A DNA stretch of 16,532 nt from CAZWUK01 sp964636685 (GCA_964636685.1 CAZWUK010000048.1:1-16532), one strand, 5' to 3'; numbered from the stretch's first letter, positions 1 through 8,404 are shown. Numbers and translations are program-made. The notes: generated by a model from the letters alone, not told the origin.

Positions 1-4
1 AATG

Positions 5-35
5 AAAAACACATCCTAACAAACGTTAGGATGTG
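5..35 (-). terminator. Intrinsic terminator of the hydantoinase-mocA-guaD operon
   Basis: Positions 10-20 and 25-35 form a perfect 11-bp inverted repeat with a 4-base loop. Read on the minus strand it is followed at once by a T run (5-9). It lies 14 bases past the guanine deaminase stop codon, which is the right place to end the minus-strand operon. Confidence 0.88.
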
Positions 36-49
36 CAAAACGGAAACAT

Positions 50-1306
50 TTATTTGAGCTTTTTCCCGTTGCTGTAAACCGCAAGTATATTGTCGCTGCG
101 CAGCATATAGAGGCTGCGCTCAAAGCGTTCCTTGACGGAAAGTCCGGTTTGCTCTGCAAAGTCTGAATCGTCCACAACAATCGCATGCAGCATGTCGCCC
201 TGTGCAAAACCGTTTCCGGCGCCAAAATATGCCGCACCTGCCGTTGTTCCCAAATAATATCCGTCGGCGACTGTCAAAAACGGCGTTTTCCAGTTTGTGG
301 AAACGCGTTTTGCTTTGGACATGCGAATCGCAGCGGTAATCACCTGCGGCATCGGCAACAGCGCGCCGCCTGCGATGTCGGATCCGAGCGTCACGCGAAC
401 GCCTTCATCCAGCATATCGCGGATCGGCGGAAATCCGCTGTACAGGTTGATGTTGGAATCGGGGCAATGCGCGACGTACACGCCGCTTTCCCGCATCGCT
501 GCTCGCTCTCTCACGTCGGAATGCACGCAATGCGCCATAACCGTATGATCGCCAAACAATCCGTATTTTGCGTAGCTTTCCCAATACTGCGGGCAATCCG
601 GATGGAGCTGCTTGACCCAGTCGATCTCGGCAAGGTTTTCCGACAGATGCGACTGCACATACAGACCGCGTTCCTTGGCAAGCGCGCCGAGCCATGCCAT
701 CAATTCATCCGTGCAGGACGGTGTGAATCTTGGCGTGAGTATGGGACGAATATTTTGAAATTCCGCGCAGGCATCCAGCCAGCGCAGCGTTTCGCGCTTG
801 GATTCCGCCGTCGTCTCTTGATAATACGGCGCGCTGTTTCGATCCATGTTGACTTTTCCGACATAGCCTGTAATCCCGGCGTCCTCAAGAATCCGCATCA
901 AAAGCAGCGTGGCGTCCGTATGCAGGGAGGAGAACATGCAGACTCGTGTCGTACCGTTGTCGATCAGTTCCCGTGCAAGCCGCCGATACATCTTCTCCGC
1001 ATAATCGAGATCGGAGAATTTTGCTTCCGTTCGGAAGGTATAGGTATTGAGCCAATCCAGAAGCGGCAGATCCATTCCCATCCCGACCATCGGGTACTGC
1101 GGGGCATGAAGGTGCATATCGCAAAAAGATTGCAGAATCAGTCTATCGCCGTAATCCGTCACCGGAACGCCGCAAAAGCGCTCCGGCAAATTCTCATATA
1201 CGCCAGTAATTGCGCCGTCCTCGGTTACAAGATAACCATTTTCCGTCACGCGCAATTGTCCAAGCTTTGGTGCGTCAACAATATGTCCTTTAAAAATTGT
1301 CAGCAT
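50..1306 (-). CDS. guaD: Guanine deaminase (amidohydrolase superfamily)
   Basis: Predicted to hydrolyse guanine to xanthine and ammonia in the cytosol. The 418-aa length fits the family. The metal site is visible: the HxH pair H65/H67 inside FCDMHLHAPQYP (the following APQYP is typical of guanine deaminases), H220 in SHLSEN, H259 in MAHCVH, and D310 in LGSDIAGG. The HCPDSN and NLYSGFPP block around residues 280-293 is also family-typical. The ATG is preceded by GAGG about 8 bases upstream. It is the last gene of a three-gene minus operon, 9 bases after the nucleotidyltransferase stop and just before a terminator. Its product, xanthine, is the expected substrate of the xanthine-dehydrogenase-type enzyme encoded on the other arm of the locus. 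SsnA/TrzA-type aminohydrolases share the fold, but the APQYP signature favours guanine deaminase. Confidence 0.9.
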   Translation of the reverse strand: MLTIFKGHIVDAPKLGQLRVTENGYLVTEDGAITGVYENLPERFCGVPVTDYGDRLILQSFCDMHLHAPQYPMVGMGMDLPLLDWLNTYTFRTEAKFSDLDYAEKMYRRLARELIDNGTTRVCMFSSLHTDATLLLMRILEDAGITGYVGKVNMDRNSAPYYQETTAESKRETLRWLDACAEFQNIRPILTPRFTPSCTDELMAWLGALAKERGLYVQSHLSENLAEIDWVKQLHPDCPQYWESYAKYGLFGDHTVMAHCVHSDVRERAAMRESGVYVAHCPDSNINLYSGFPPIRDMLDEGVRVTLGSDIAGGALLPMPQVITAAIRMSKAKRVSTNWKTPFLTVADGYYLGTTAGAAYFGAGNGFAQGDMLHAIVVDDSDFAEQTGLSVKERFERSLYMLRSDNILAVYSNGKKLK

Positions 1307-1315
1307 AGCAACGCC

Positions 1316-1885
1316 TCATTTCGTCATTTTTGTGTCTATGTCCAGCAACTCCATCGGGTCGCTCACCGGCGACAGGCGCAAAAGCGCCGGATACATCCGA
1401 ATCACGGCGCTGCCTCCGACGTCTCCGTTCAGTCCGGACAGATCCGCAAAACATCTCTGTGGGAAAATGACGGGATTCCCCCGCCGCGTTTCATCTCCGA
1501 GCGCTATAATGCAGTTTGGTTCGGCGTAAAACGCATCGATCAAGCGCAGCACCGTCTCCGCTTTCAAATACGGCTGATCGCACACGGCAAACAACACGCC
1601 GTCCACACGCTTGTGCAGCGCACCGACAGCGCAGGAAACGCTGGAACCAATTCCACGCTCCGGCTGGGGGTTGACGACAATTTCAAATCCCCATTTTTTT
1701 GCTCGTGAATGGATCTTGGCAAAGCCCGCCTGCGTCACAAGGATTTTCTCTTCATAGAAAATGTCGCCGTGCAGTTCCAACGCATAATCGATTAGCATTT
1801 TTCCGTTCACAAGGGCAAGAAGCTTGTTCTCGACCCCGAAGCGCACGCTGTTGCCGGCGGCAAGCAATACGCAGCTCAGTCGCAT
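1316..1885 (-). CDS. MocA-like molybdenum cofactor nucleotidyltransferase
   Basis: A 189-aa MobA/MocA-type NTP transferase. Visible motifs are LLAAGNSVRFG (7-17) followed by NKLL, the nucleotide-binding start; NP (72-73) and GIGSSV (78-83); the metal-binding CDQPYL (102-107); GNPVIFP (136-142); GDVGG (154-158); and LDIDT (181-185). In this family such proteins attach CMP (MocA) or a related nucleotide to molybdopterin, or otherwise serve molybdenum hydroxylase maturation. Lying beside a xanthine-dehydrogenase-type enzyme, it probably prepares the cofactor for that enzyme; this is inferred from context. Its start overlaps the end of the hydantoinase gene by 10 bases and no good Shine-Dalgarno is visible, so translational coupling is likely. 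CTP versus GTP preference cannot be read here with certainty. Confidence 0.85.
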   Translation of the reverse strand: MRLSCVLLAAGNSVRFGVENKLLALVNGKMLIDYALELHGDIFYEEKILVTQAGFAKIHSRAKKWGFEIVVNPQPERGIGSSVSCAVGALHKRVDGVLFAVCDQPYLKAETVLRLIDAFYAEPNCIIALGDETRRGNPVIFPQRCFADLSGLNGDVGGSAVIRMYPALLRLSPVSDPMELLDIDTKMTK

Positions 1886-3255
1886 TTTTTTCGATACCGT
1901 GCAGACGGTTTTCGGAACACGTATTTCCCCTGTCCCGGTTTGACAAGCTCGCCCTCTGCGACCGCACGGACGCCGCCGATGAGCACATCCCGTACCGCAC
2001 CGACCGTCTCTATGCCCTCATAGGGTGAATTGTCGCAATGATGCGCGTTCGCCCGCCAGGAGATCGTTTGATGCGCCGCCGGATCAAATATCACAATGTC
2101 CGCATCGCTGCCGGCGCGCAGAACGCCCTTTTGCGGGAACATGCCAAACAGCTTTGCGGCGTTTTCAGAAAGCTGCGCCGCCATCTGCGTTATCGAAATG
2201 CGTCCGGTATGTACGGCGACAGTGTAGACGAGCGCCGCTCGATTTTGAACGCCGGCGCCACCGTTTGGAACCTTGGAGAAATCGCCCTTCCCCAGCGCTT
2301 TCTGTTTCATGGTAAAGGAGCAGTGATCCGTACCGATCACATCAATCTCATCCTGTCGCATCGCCAAGAGCAACGCGTCGTTGTCTTTTTTCTTTCTTAA
2401 CGGCGGCGACATGATGAATTTTTCACCGTCCGCCGCTCCATAGCAGCCGTCGTCCAGCACCAAATACTGCGGGCAGGTTTCCAGATACACCTCCTGTCCC
2501 CGCGCGCGTGCGGCACGTGCTTCCTCAAGTCCCTCCGACGTGGAGAGGTGCACGACCCACGCCGGTGCGTTTGCAAGCTCGGCAATCCGCATCAGGCGCG
2601 AAACTGCCTCTGCCTCCACCGCATTTGGTCTTGCCAAGGGGTGTGCGGTCGGATCGAGATGTCCCTGCGCCTTCAGCTCGCGGATGCGTGCCTGAAGCAA
2701 ATCATAATTCTCGCAGTGCACCCCGATCAGGCAGTCTTTGGCGGCTGCCTGCTGCAAGGCGGTATAGATCGCGCCGTCGTCCACGCGCATGGTATCATAA
2801 ACCATATACATCTTAAACGACGTGACGCCCTGCTCGATCATCTTGTCCATCTCCGCCGCACGCGCCTCGTTCCATTCGGAAACCGCCATATGAAATCCGT
2901 AGTTGCAGCTGCTGCCCTCTGCTTTCTTCGTCCACAGGTCAAACGCGTCCTGCATGGTCATGCCGCGATCCTGCGTCGCAAAATCCAGCACCGTGGTCGT
3001 ACCGCCGAGAAGCGCCGCCTTTGTGCCGGTCACAAAATTGTCCGCCGTAACCGTCACGCCGAGATCCAGGTCAAAATGCGTGTGCGTATCGATGAATCCG
3101 GGGAAGATCATGCAGTCCTTGGCGTCGATCACTTCATCTGCCGCGTCGTCAATCTGCTCGGCAATGCAGCGTATTTTCCCATCAACCACAAGAATATCCG
3201 CATACTCCGCCGCATCCGAGGATACGACCAATCCATTTTTGATTAAAGTCCGCAT
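1876..3255 (-). CDS. Dihydropyrimidinase / D-hydantoinase family cyclic amidohydrolase
   Basis: 459 aa, the usual length. It carries the full binuclear metal site: H58/H60 in GFIDTHTH, the lysine expected to be carbamylated (K148 in SFKMYM) with Y153 shortly after, H180 in GVHCEN, H236 in VHLSTSEG, and D310 in GTDHCSF. These enzymes hydrolyse cyclic imides and ureides such as dihydropyrimidines and hydantoins. A reading frame stays open upstream to 3411, but the start at 3255 is chosen because GGGAGGGAG precedes it at good spacing and the protein then begins MRTLIKNG, like the family. It is first in the minus operon, behind a clear promoter. In purine-degradation clusters, homologues (HyuA/YgeZ type) sit beside molybdenum hydroxylases. 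The substrate here may therefore be a purine-derived ring rather than dihydrouracil, but this is inference. Confidence 0.88.
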   Translation of the reverse strand: MRTLIKNGLVVSSDAAEYADILVVDGKIRCIAEQIDDAADEVIDAKDCMIFPGFIDTHTHFDLDLGVTVTADNFVTGTKAALLGGTTTVLDFATQDRGMTMQDAFDLWTKKAEGSSCNYGFHMAVSEWNEARAAEMDKMIEQGVTSFKMYMVYDTMRVDDGAIYTALQQAAAKDCLIGVHCENYDLLQARIRELKAQGHLDPTAHPLARPNAVEAEAVSRLMRIAELANAPAWVVHLSTSEGLEEARAARARGQEVYLETCPQYLVLDDGCYGAADGEKFIMSPPLRKKKDNDALLLAMRQDEIDVIGTDHCSFTMKQKALGKGDFSKVPNGGAGVQNRAALVYTVAVHTGRISITQMAAQLSENAAKLFGMFPQKGVLRAGSDADIVIFDPAAHQTISWRANAHHCDNSPYEGIETVGAVRDVLIGGVRAVAEGELVKPGQGKYVFRKPSARYRKKCD

Positions 3256-3309
3256 CGTTTGCTCCCTCCCGCCAATCCGTTTCTCCCGCAAATACAGTTC
3301 TTTTTTTTG

Positions 3310-3338
3310 ATTGTAGCACGGTTTTAATGTTCTCACAA
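3310..3338 (-). promoter_or_regulatory. Sigma-70-type promoter of the hydantoinase-mocA-guaD operon
   Basis: On the minus strand TTGTGA (3333-3338) and TACAAT (3310-3315) are separated by exactly 17 bases, matching 4/6 and 5/6 of consensus. The expected start site falls near 3302-3303, inside a run of eight A on the transcribed sense (3301-3308). This gives a leader of about 47 bases that ends in the gene's ribosome binding site. Confidence 0.75.
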
Positions 3339-3464
3339 GGGACATAAAAGCGTCATTCTTCCCGGCGGGATTTCGCAAAAGCCCCCCGTTTATCGTATAA
3401 AAGCATTGCATGTGTTATTCTTTTAAAAATATAACGTCAGGGGGATTCTAAATTTTTTTTATTA

Positions 3465-3473
3465 TGTTATACT
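3465..3473 (+). promoter_or_regulatory. Extended -10 promoter of the ade-xdh operon
   Basis: TG-T-TATACT forms an extended -10 element (TG at 3465-3466, hexamer 3468-3473). No convincing -35 is found 16-18 bases upstream, which is tolerated by extended -10 promoters. The start site would be near 3480-3481, leaving a leader of about 17 bases that is mostly the ribosome binding site. Confidence 0.5.
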
Positions 3474-3497
3474 AATTTAAAGGTGGGTGAAACGAAT

Positions 3498-5201
3498 TTG
3501 AATAAGTCAAGATTGCGCGCGACCATTCTTAACGCCGCAAACCGCAATGCAGCACTTGTCATCAAGAACGCAAACATCGTAAATGTGTTTACCGAAGAGA
3601 TCATCCATGGCGACGTTGCCATTCGGGACGGCGTTATCCTCGGGATCGGTTCGTATTCCGGTCGGGAGGAAATCGATGCAGAAGGCGCCTATCTGACCCC
3701 CGGTCTGATCGACGGTCATGTCCATATCGAATCCTCCATGGCGCACCCCTCCCGTTTTGCAAACGTCATATTACAAAAGGGCACGACAGCCATTATCGCA
3801 GATCCGCATGAAATCGCCAACGTCTGCGGTACGGACGGCATTCAGTATATGCTCGATCAAACAGAATGGCTCCCCCTTTCCGTGTTTATGATGATTCCCT
3901 CGTGCGTTCCGTGCACCGCGTTTGAAACCAGCGGCGCGAAGCTCACTGCAAAAGACATGGAGCAATTTCTCTCCCATCCCCGCGTTCTTGGGCTTGGCGA
4001 AGTCATGGACTATGTCGCCGCGACCACGGGCGACGGCGAAATGCTCGACAAACTGGAACTGTTTCAAAATCGTCCGATCGACGGTCATGCGCCGTTATTG
4101 TCGGGCGATTTGTTGAATGCCTACTGCGTGGCAGGCCCGCATACCGATCACGAATGTATGCGCTATGACGAAGTGAAGGAAAAGCTGCGAAACGGTATGC
4201 GCATCCATCTGCGGCTTGGCTCCGCCTCCCGCGCAATCGAAGGCATCATGCAAAGCATTGCAAAAGACCACCTCCCCACCCGCCGCATGATGTTCTGTAC
4301 CGATGACAAGCATTTGGAAAACATTCGGTCGGAAGGACACATCAACTACATTCTGCGCCGCGCGGTTGCAAACGGGATCTCTCCCATGCAGGCAATCCAA
4401 ATGGCGACTCTCAATACGGCAAATACCTACGGACTGCGCGGTTACGGCGCTATCGCCCCCGGCTACCGTGCGGACATGGTTCTTTTTGATAATCTGACCG
4501 ACTTCAATCCCATCACGGTCATTACGGGCGGTCAGGTTTTCCATCCCGACGTCGATACGATGCTCAAGCCCGATCCCAAGATCTATAACAGCGTGCATCT
4601 TGCCCCGCGCAAGCCGACCTCGCTGGATTTGCCGGTGAATGGCAAAATGCCGATCATCCGGCTTCTGCCCAACGAATTAACGACTGCGCTGGATTGCGAA
4701 GAAGTCCAGTCCGCCAACGGTCTGTTCGTCCCCTCGGACGGACTTTTGAAGCTGGCTGTTGTCGAGCGGCATCACGCCTCCGGGCGCATCGGTCTTGGCA
4801 TTCTGCGCGGGCTGCCGCTCAAAAACGGCGCCATCGCCACCACCGTCGGGCATGATTCGCACAATCTGATCGTCTGCGGCGACAACGACATGGACATGTT
4901 TGTCGCTATCAGCACGCTGGAGGAATGCGGCGGCGGCTATGTCGTTGTCAGCGGCGGCAAAGTGCTGGCAAAGCTTCCTCTGCCCGTTGCAGGTCTGATG
5001 AGCGACGCGCCGCTCGAGCATATCCTCAAGAATCAGCAGGCACTGCTCAAGGCGGTTCGGGATCTCGGCGTCGTCACGGGCTCGGATCCCTTCATTACAC
5101 TGTCGTTTATCGCCCTCCCCGTCATCCCCGCCGCACGACTGACGGATATGGGCATGTTCGACGTTACAAAAATGCAGTTTATCAACAAACAGGAAGATTA
5201 A
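3498..5201 (+). CDS. ade: Adenine deaminase
   Basis: Predicted to hydrolyse adenine to hypoxanthine and ammonia. The 567-aa length is close to the bacterial AdeC/YfkN-independent adenine deaminase norm of about 570-590. Visible active-site blocks are GLIDGHVHIESS (69-80, HxH at H74/H76), DPHEIANVCG (102-111), LGEVMDY (166-172), DGHAP (195-199), HTDHE (215-219) and CTDDK (267-271). The C-terminal half has the glycine-rich VGHDSHN and LEECGGGYVVV segments of the family. A TTG start at 3498 is preferred over the GTG at 3483 because the GTG lies inside the Shine-Dalgarno-like AAAGGTGGGTGA, which is 7 bases from the TTG. It is the first gene of the plus operon, 20 bases before the molybdopterin subunit gene. 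Confidence 0.94.
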   Translation: MNKSRLRATILNAANRNAALVIKNANIVNVFTEEIIHGDVAIRDGVILGIGSYSGREEIDAEGAYLTPGLIDGHVHIESSMAHPSRFANVILQKGTTAIIADPHEIANVCGTDGIQYMLDQTEWLPLSVFMMIPSCVPCTAFETSGAKLTAKDMEQFLSHPRVLGLGEVMDYVAATTGDGEMLDKLELFQNRPIDGHAPLLSGDLLNAYCVAGPHTDHECMRYDEVKEKLRNGMRIHLRLGSASRAIEGIMQSIAKDHLPTRRMMFCTDDKHLENIRSEGHINYILRRAVANGISPMQAIQMATLNTANTYGLRGYGAIAPGYRADMVLFDNLTDFNPITVITGGQVFHPDVDTMLKPDPKIYNSVHLAPRKPTSLDLPVNGKMPIIRLLPNELTTALDCEEVQSANGLFVPSDGLLKLAVVERHHASGRIGLGILRGLPLKNGAIATTVGHDSHNLIVCGDNDMDMFVAISTLEECGGGYVVVSGGKVLAKLPLPVAGLMSDAPLEHILKNQQALLKAVRDLGVVTGSDPFITLSFIALPVIPAARLTDMGMFDVTKMQFINKQED

Positions 5202-5221
5202 CATACGGTCTGGAGGTTTGC

Positions 5222-7504
5222 ATGAGCGTAGGAAAAAGTGTTAAGCGTGTTGACGCATTTGACAAAGTAACCGGCAGAGCACGTTATACGGACGATCTGG
5301 CGGACGCAAGCGCGCTGGTCGTGCGCATCTGCCACGCAACCATCGCCCACGGCATGGTGCGGCATATCGATACCTCGGAAGCCGCCCGCATCGACGGTGT
5401 GGTAAAAATCGTCACCTGCTTTGACGTACCCAACCTTCCCTTCCCAACGGCAGGACATCCCTGGTCAACCGATCCGGCGCATCAGGACGTTGCCGACCGG
5501 CTGCTCTTAAACCGGCATGTTCGCTATTACGGCGACGACATTGCCGCCGTCGTAGCGGAAAACGACGTCGCTGCGCAGCAGGCGGTACGCGCGCTGAAAA
5601 TTGAGTATGACGAGCTTCCCTTTGTCCTTGACCCGCAAAAGGCCATGGAAGCTGGCGCACCCGTTGTTCACGACGAATTTCCGGACAACATCCTCAAGCA
5701 CACCTCCATTCGCAAGGGAAGCTATGAGGACGCCATTCGGGAGCCGGGCTTGCTGAAGATCGAGGGTTGGTACGATACGCCGATCGTTCAGCATTGCCAC
5801 ATTGAAAATCATATCTGCTTTGCCAGCCAGGAAAGCGGCAAGCTGGTCGTCGTCTCCTCCACGCAGATTCCCCACATCGTGCGGCGCGTGGTCGGTCAGG
5901 CGCTGGGCATGCCGTGGGGCAACGTGCGCATTGTAAAGCCCTACATCGGCGGCGGTTTCGGAAACAAGCAGGATGCGCTGTATGAGCCCCTGTGCGCATA
6001 CCTTTGCACGCAGGTTGGCGGGCGGCTCGTCAAGCTTGACGTATCGCGAGAAGAAACATTCGTCTCGAACCGCGTTCGCCACGCCATCCGCAGCCATATC
6101 ATTTCGTGGGTACGCCCGGACGGTACATTTGCCGCAAGAAAGCTGGAATGCTTCTCCAATCAGGGCGCTTACGCATCCCACGGTCACGGCGTTGTCGCCA
6201 AGGGCATGGGTGCTTTCCCGCAGCTGTATCCCTGCGATAACGTTGAATGCGACGCCTATTCGGTGTTTACCAACCTGCCCGCGGCAGGCGCAATGCGCGG
6301 CTACGGCATTCCGCAGGCGATGTTTGCGGGGGAAAGTCACATTGATGACGTTGCAAAGGCGCTCGGCATCGAACCGATTGCCTTCCGCCGGAAGAACCTC
6401 ATGCCGGTCGGCTATGTGGACGGATTCTCGAAGAACGAAAACTTCTTCGATTCCTTCAATCAGTGTATTGAAAAAGGAAAAGAATACATCGATTATGACC
6501 GGAAGCTTGCCGAATATCAGAATCAGACGGGTTCGATCCGTCATGGCATCGGCATGTCAGTATTTTGGTACAACACAGCGGTTTGGCCCATCTCGCTCGA
6601 GAGCTCTTCCTGCCGGATGGTACTCAATCAGGACGGTTCGATCCAGCTCATGACGGGTGAAACCGAAATCGGTCAGGGCTGTGACACCGTTTATGCACAG
6701 ATGGCGGCAGAAACGCTTGGCATTCCGGTTGAAAACGTGCACGTGATCTCCACGCAGGACACCGACATTACCCCCTTTGGTACCGGCGCCTATGCTTCGC
6801 GCCAAACCTACATCGGCGGTTTCTCCATCAAGCAAACCGGCGAGCTGCTCAAAGCGCGCATCCTTGCCTATGCCGAGGAACTGACCCGCATGCAAAGAGA
6901 TCAGCTTGATATCGTAGACGGCATGATCGTGCGCACCACGGACGGACGCGAGTTGATGTCGCTGGGCGATCTTGCGACCGAGGCGCTCTATTCTATGACC
7001 CACAGCGAGCATCTGACCGCGGAGAGCACCTACCAGATCAAATCGAACGCCTATTCCTTCGGCTGCTGCTTTGCGGAGGTGGAGGTCGATGTTCCGCTGT
7101 GCAAGGTGAAGCTTGTCAATATCGTCAATGTACACGACTGCGGTCGTCTAATCAATCCGCAGCTGGCGCAGGCGCAGGTGCACGGCGGCATGAGTATGGC
7201 AATCGGTTACGGTTTGTCGGAGCAGCTGCTCTTTGACCAAAAGACCGGTCGTCCGCTCAACAACAATCTGCTCGACTATAAGCTCTCAACCATGATGGAT
7301 CATCCGGATCTTGGCGCGCTGTTTGTCGAGAACCCGGAACCCACAAGTCCGTTTGGCACAAAGGCGTTGGGCGAACCCCCTGCCTGCCCCGGCGCGCCCG
7401 CCATCCGCAACGCGATCCTGAACGCCACGGGCGTATCGGTCAATAAGGCGCCCATGACGCCGCATGTACTGTTTGAGCGGTTCACCGAAGAAGGCTTGCT
7501 GTAA
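5222..7504 (+). CDS. xdhA: Xanthine-dehydrogenase-type molybdenum hydroxylase, molybdopterin-binding subunit
   Basis: 760 aa, normal for separate XdhA-type large subunits. It starts GKSVKRVDAFDKVTG, the family's N-terminal signature. Cofactor and active-site motifs are GGGFGNK (243-249), MRGYG (358-362, with the arginine expected near the substrate), GQG (484-486) and KALGEPP (714-720), which contains the probable catalytic glutamate E718. In the family this subunit hydroxylates hypoxanthine or xanthine at the molybdenum centre and passes electrons to the Fe-S and FAD subunits. The start is chosen at 5222 because of GGAGG 7 bases upstream; the frame is open further upstream inside ade, where it is only a shadow. 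No separate XDH sulfuration gene is seen nearby. Substrate specificity (xanthine, hypoxanthine, urate or another purine) is inferred from the neighbouring deaminases. Confidence 0.93.
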   Translation: MSVGKSVKRVDAFDKVTGRARYTDDLADASALVVRICHATIAHGMVRHIDTSEAARIDGVVKIVTCFDVPNLPFPTAGHPWSTDPAHQDVADRLLLNRHVRYYGDDIAAVVAENDVAAQQAVRALKIEYDELPFVLDPQKAMEAGAPVVHDEFPDNILKHTSIRKGSYEDAIREPGLLKIEGWYDTPIVQHCHIENHICFASQESGKLVVVSSTQIPHIVRRVVGQALGMPWGNVRIVKPYIGGGFGNKQDALYEPLCAYLCTQVGGRLVKLDVSREETFVSNRVRHAIRSHIISWVRPDGTFAARKLECFSNQGAYASHGHGVVAKGMGAFPQLYPCDNVECDAYSVFTNLPAAGAMRGYGIPQAMFAGESHIDDVAKALGIEPIAFRRKNLMPVGYVDGFSKNENFFDSFNQCIEKGKEYIDYDRKLAEYQNQTGSIRHGIGMSVFWYNTAVWPISLESSSCRMVLNQDGSIQLMTGETEIGQGCDTVYAQMAAETLGIPVENVHVISTQDTDITPFGTGAYASRQTYIGGFSIKQTGELLKARILAYAEELTRMQRDQLDIVDGMIVRTTDGRELMSLGDLATEALYSMTHSEHLTAESTYQIKSNAYSFGCCFAEVEVDVPLCKVKLVNIVNVHDCGRLINPQLAQAQVHGGMSMAIGYGLSEQLLFDQKTGRPLNNNLLDYKLSTMMDHPDLGALFVENPEPTSPFGTKALGEPPACPGAPAIRNAILNATGVSVNKAPMTPHVLFERFTEEGLL

Positions 7505-7522
7505 CGAAGGAGGAATACGAGC

Positions 7523-8404
7523 ATGTATGACATGAAGGCACTGTACGAAGCACACTCCGTACAGGAAGCGATAAACCTGCTGTCCGAGCATCCACAAGCA
7601 AAGATCATTGCCGGCGGCAGCGACGTACTGATTCAGATGCGCGAAGGAAAGCTTGCCGGTGCGGAGCTTGTGAGCATCTACAAAATCGACGCGCTGCGCG
7701 GCGTCTCCATGGATGACGACGGTACAATCCGCATTCTGCCGCTGACAAGCTTTTCCCATATCACGAAGGATCCCATCATCCAGCAGTACATCAACGTTCT
7801 GGGTGAAGCGGTCGATATGGTCGGCGGTCCGCAGATTCGCAACATCGGCACCATCGGCGGCAACACCTGCAACGGCGTGACCAGCGCGGATTCTGCTTCT
7901 ACGCTGCACGCCTGGGACGCCATCATGGAAATCACCGGGCCGGACGGCATTCGCCAGCTTCCCATCCGCGAATTCTATATTTCTGCCGGAAAGGTCGCGC
8001 TTGCACACGATGAGCTTTTGACGGCCATTCTCATTCGGCGGGAAAGCTACGAAGGCTACACGGGGCACTACATTAAGTACGCCATGCGAAACGCCATGGA
8101 CATTGCTACCACCGGCTGCTCGGTCAATGTCAAACTCTCCGATGACAAAAAAACCATCGTAGACGCGCGTATCGCCTATGGCGTTGCTGGTCCTGTTCCG
8201 ATGCGCGCGCCTTCCGCGGAGGCCGCCGCAAAAGGACAGTCGGTCAGCGAAGAAACCGTTGCCGCTTTTGGCAAGGCCGCGCTGTTGGACATCAATCCCA
8301 GAACCAGCTGGCGCGCCACAAAAGAATTCCGCGTGCATCTGGCAGAAGAATTGGCAAAGCGCGCGCTTACGGAATCCATTCGTCAGGCAGGAGGTACACT
8401 GTAA
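7523..8404 (+). CDS. xdhB: Xanthine-dehydrogenase-type enzyme, FAD-binding subunit
   Basis: 293 aa, the usual size for a separate FAD subunit of the CoxM/XdhB family. The two FAD-binding motifs are present: AGGSDVL (30-36) and GGPQIRNIGTIGGN (101-114). The C-terminal CO_deh_flav_C-like region follows from about residue 180. It transfers electrons between the Fe-S centres and NAD(P) or another carrier. The ATG is preceded by a very strong GAAGGAGG. The gene starts 18 bases after xdhA, and its TAA overlaps the ATG of the next gene (TAATG), so the subunits are translationally coupled. Confidence 0.93.
   Translation: MYDMKALYEAHSVQEAINLLSEHPQAKIIAGGSDVLIQMREGKLAGAELVSIYKIDALRGVSMDDDGTIRILPLTSFSHITKDPIIQQYINVLGEAVDMVGGPQIRNIGTIGGNTCNGVTSADSASTLHAWDAIMEITGPDGIRQLPIREFYISAGKVALAHDELLTAILIRRESYEGYTGHYIKYAMRNAMDIATTGCSVNVKLSDDKKTIVDARIAYGVAGPVPMRAPSAEAAAKGQSVSEETVAAFGKAALLDINPRTSWRATKEFRVHLAEELAKRALTESIRQAGGTL

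Larger units (their letters stand above)
3256..3497. promoter_or_regulatory. Divergent control region of the purine locus
   Basis: A 242-base gene-free stretch between the two divergent operons. It holds the minus promoter (3310-3338), the plus promoter (3465-3473) and an AT-rich zone around 3420-3480. A short GC palindrome (3360-3370, TCCCG-G-CGGGA) lies between the promoters and could be an operator, though it is too short to claim. The leaders on both sides are too short for a purine riboswitch, and no PurR-box-like palindrome was recognised. Confidence 0.55.

Noticed and set aside
185..1708. 507-aa open frame on the plus strand across guaD and the mocA-like gene
   Set aside because: It is antisense to two well-supported genes, has no family features, is rich in Arg, His and Cys as expected for a reversed GC-rich frame, and lacks a ribosome binding site.
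3256..3411. Longer N-terminus for the hydantoinase starting at 3411
   Set aside because: The promoter at 3310-3338 lies inside the extension, and the start at 3255 has a strong ribosome binding site and the family-like N-terminus.
3256..3497. Purine riboswitch in the divergent control region
   Set aside because: Predicted leaders are about 47 and 17 bases, too short for the roughly 65-base aptamer plus expression platform, and no aptamer core was recognised.
5507..6544. 345-aa minus-strand frame inside xdhA
   Set aside because: Antisense shadow of a gene with all cofactor motifs intact; no start signal and no recognisable domain.
7286..8338. 350-aa minus-strand frame across the xdhA-xdhB junction
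   Set aside because: Antisense shadow crossing two confirmed genes; its composition follows their codon pattern.
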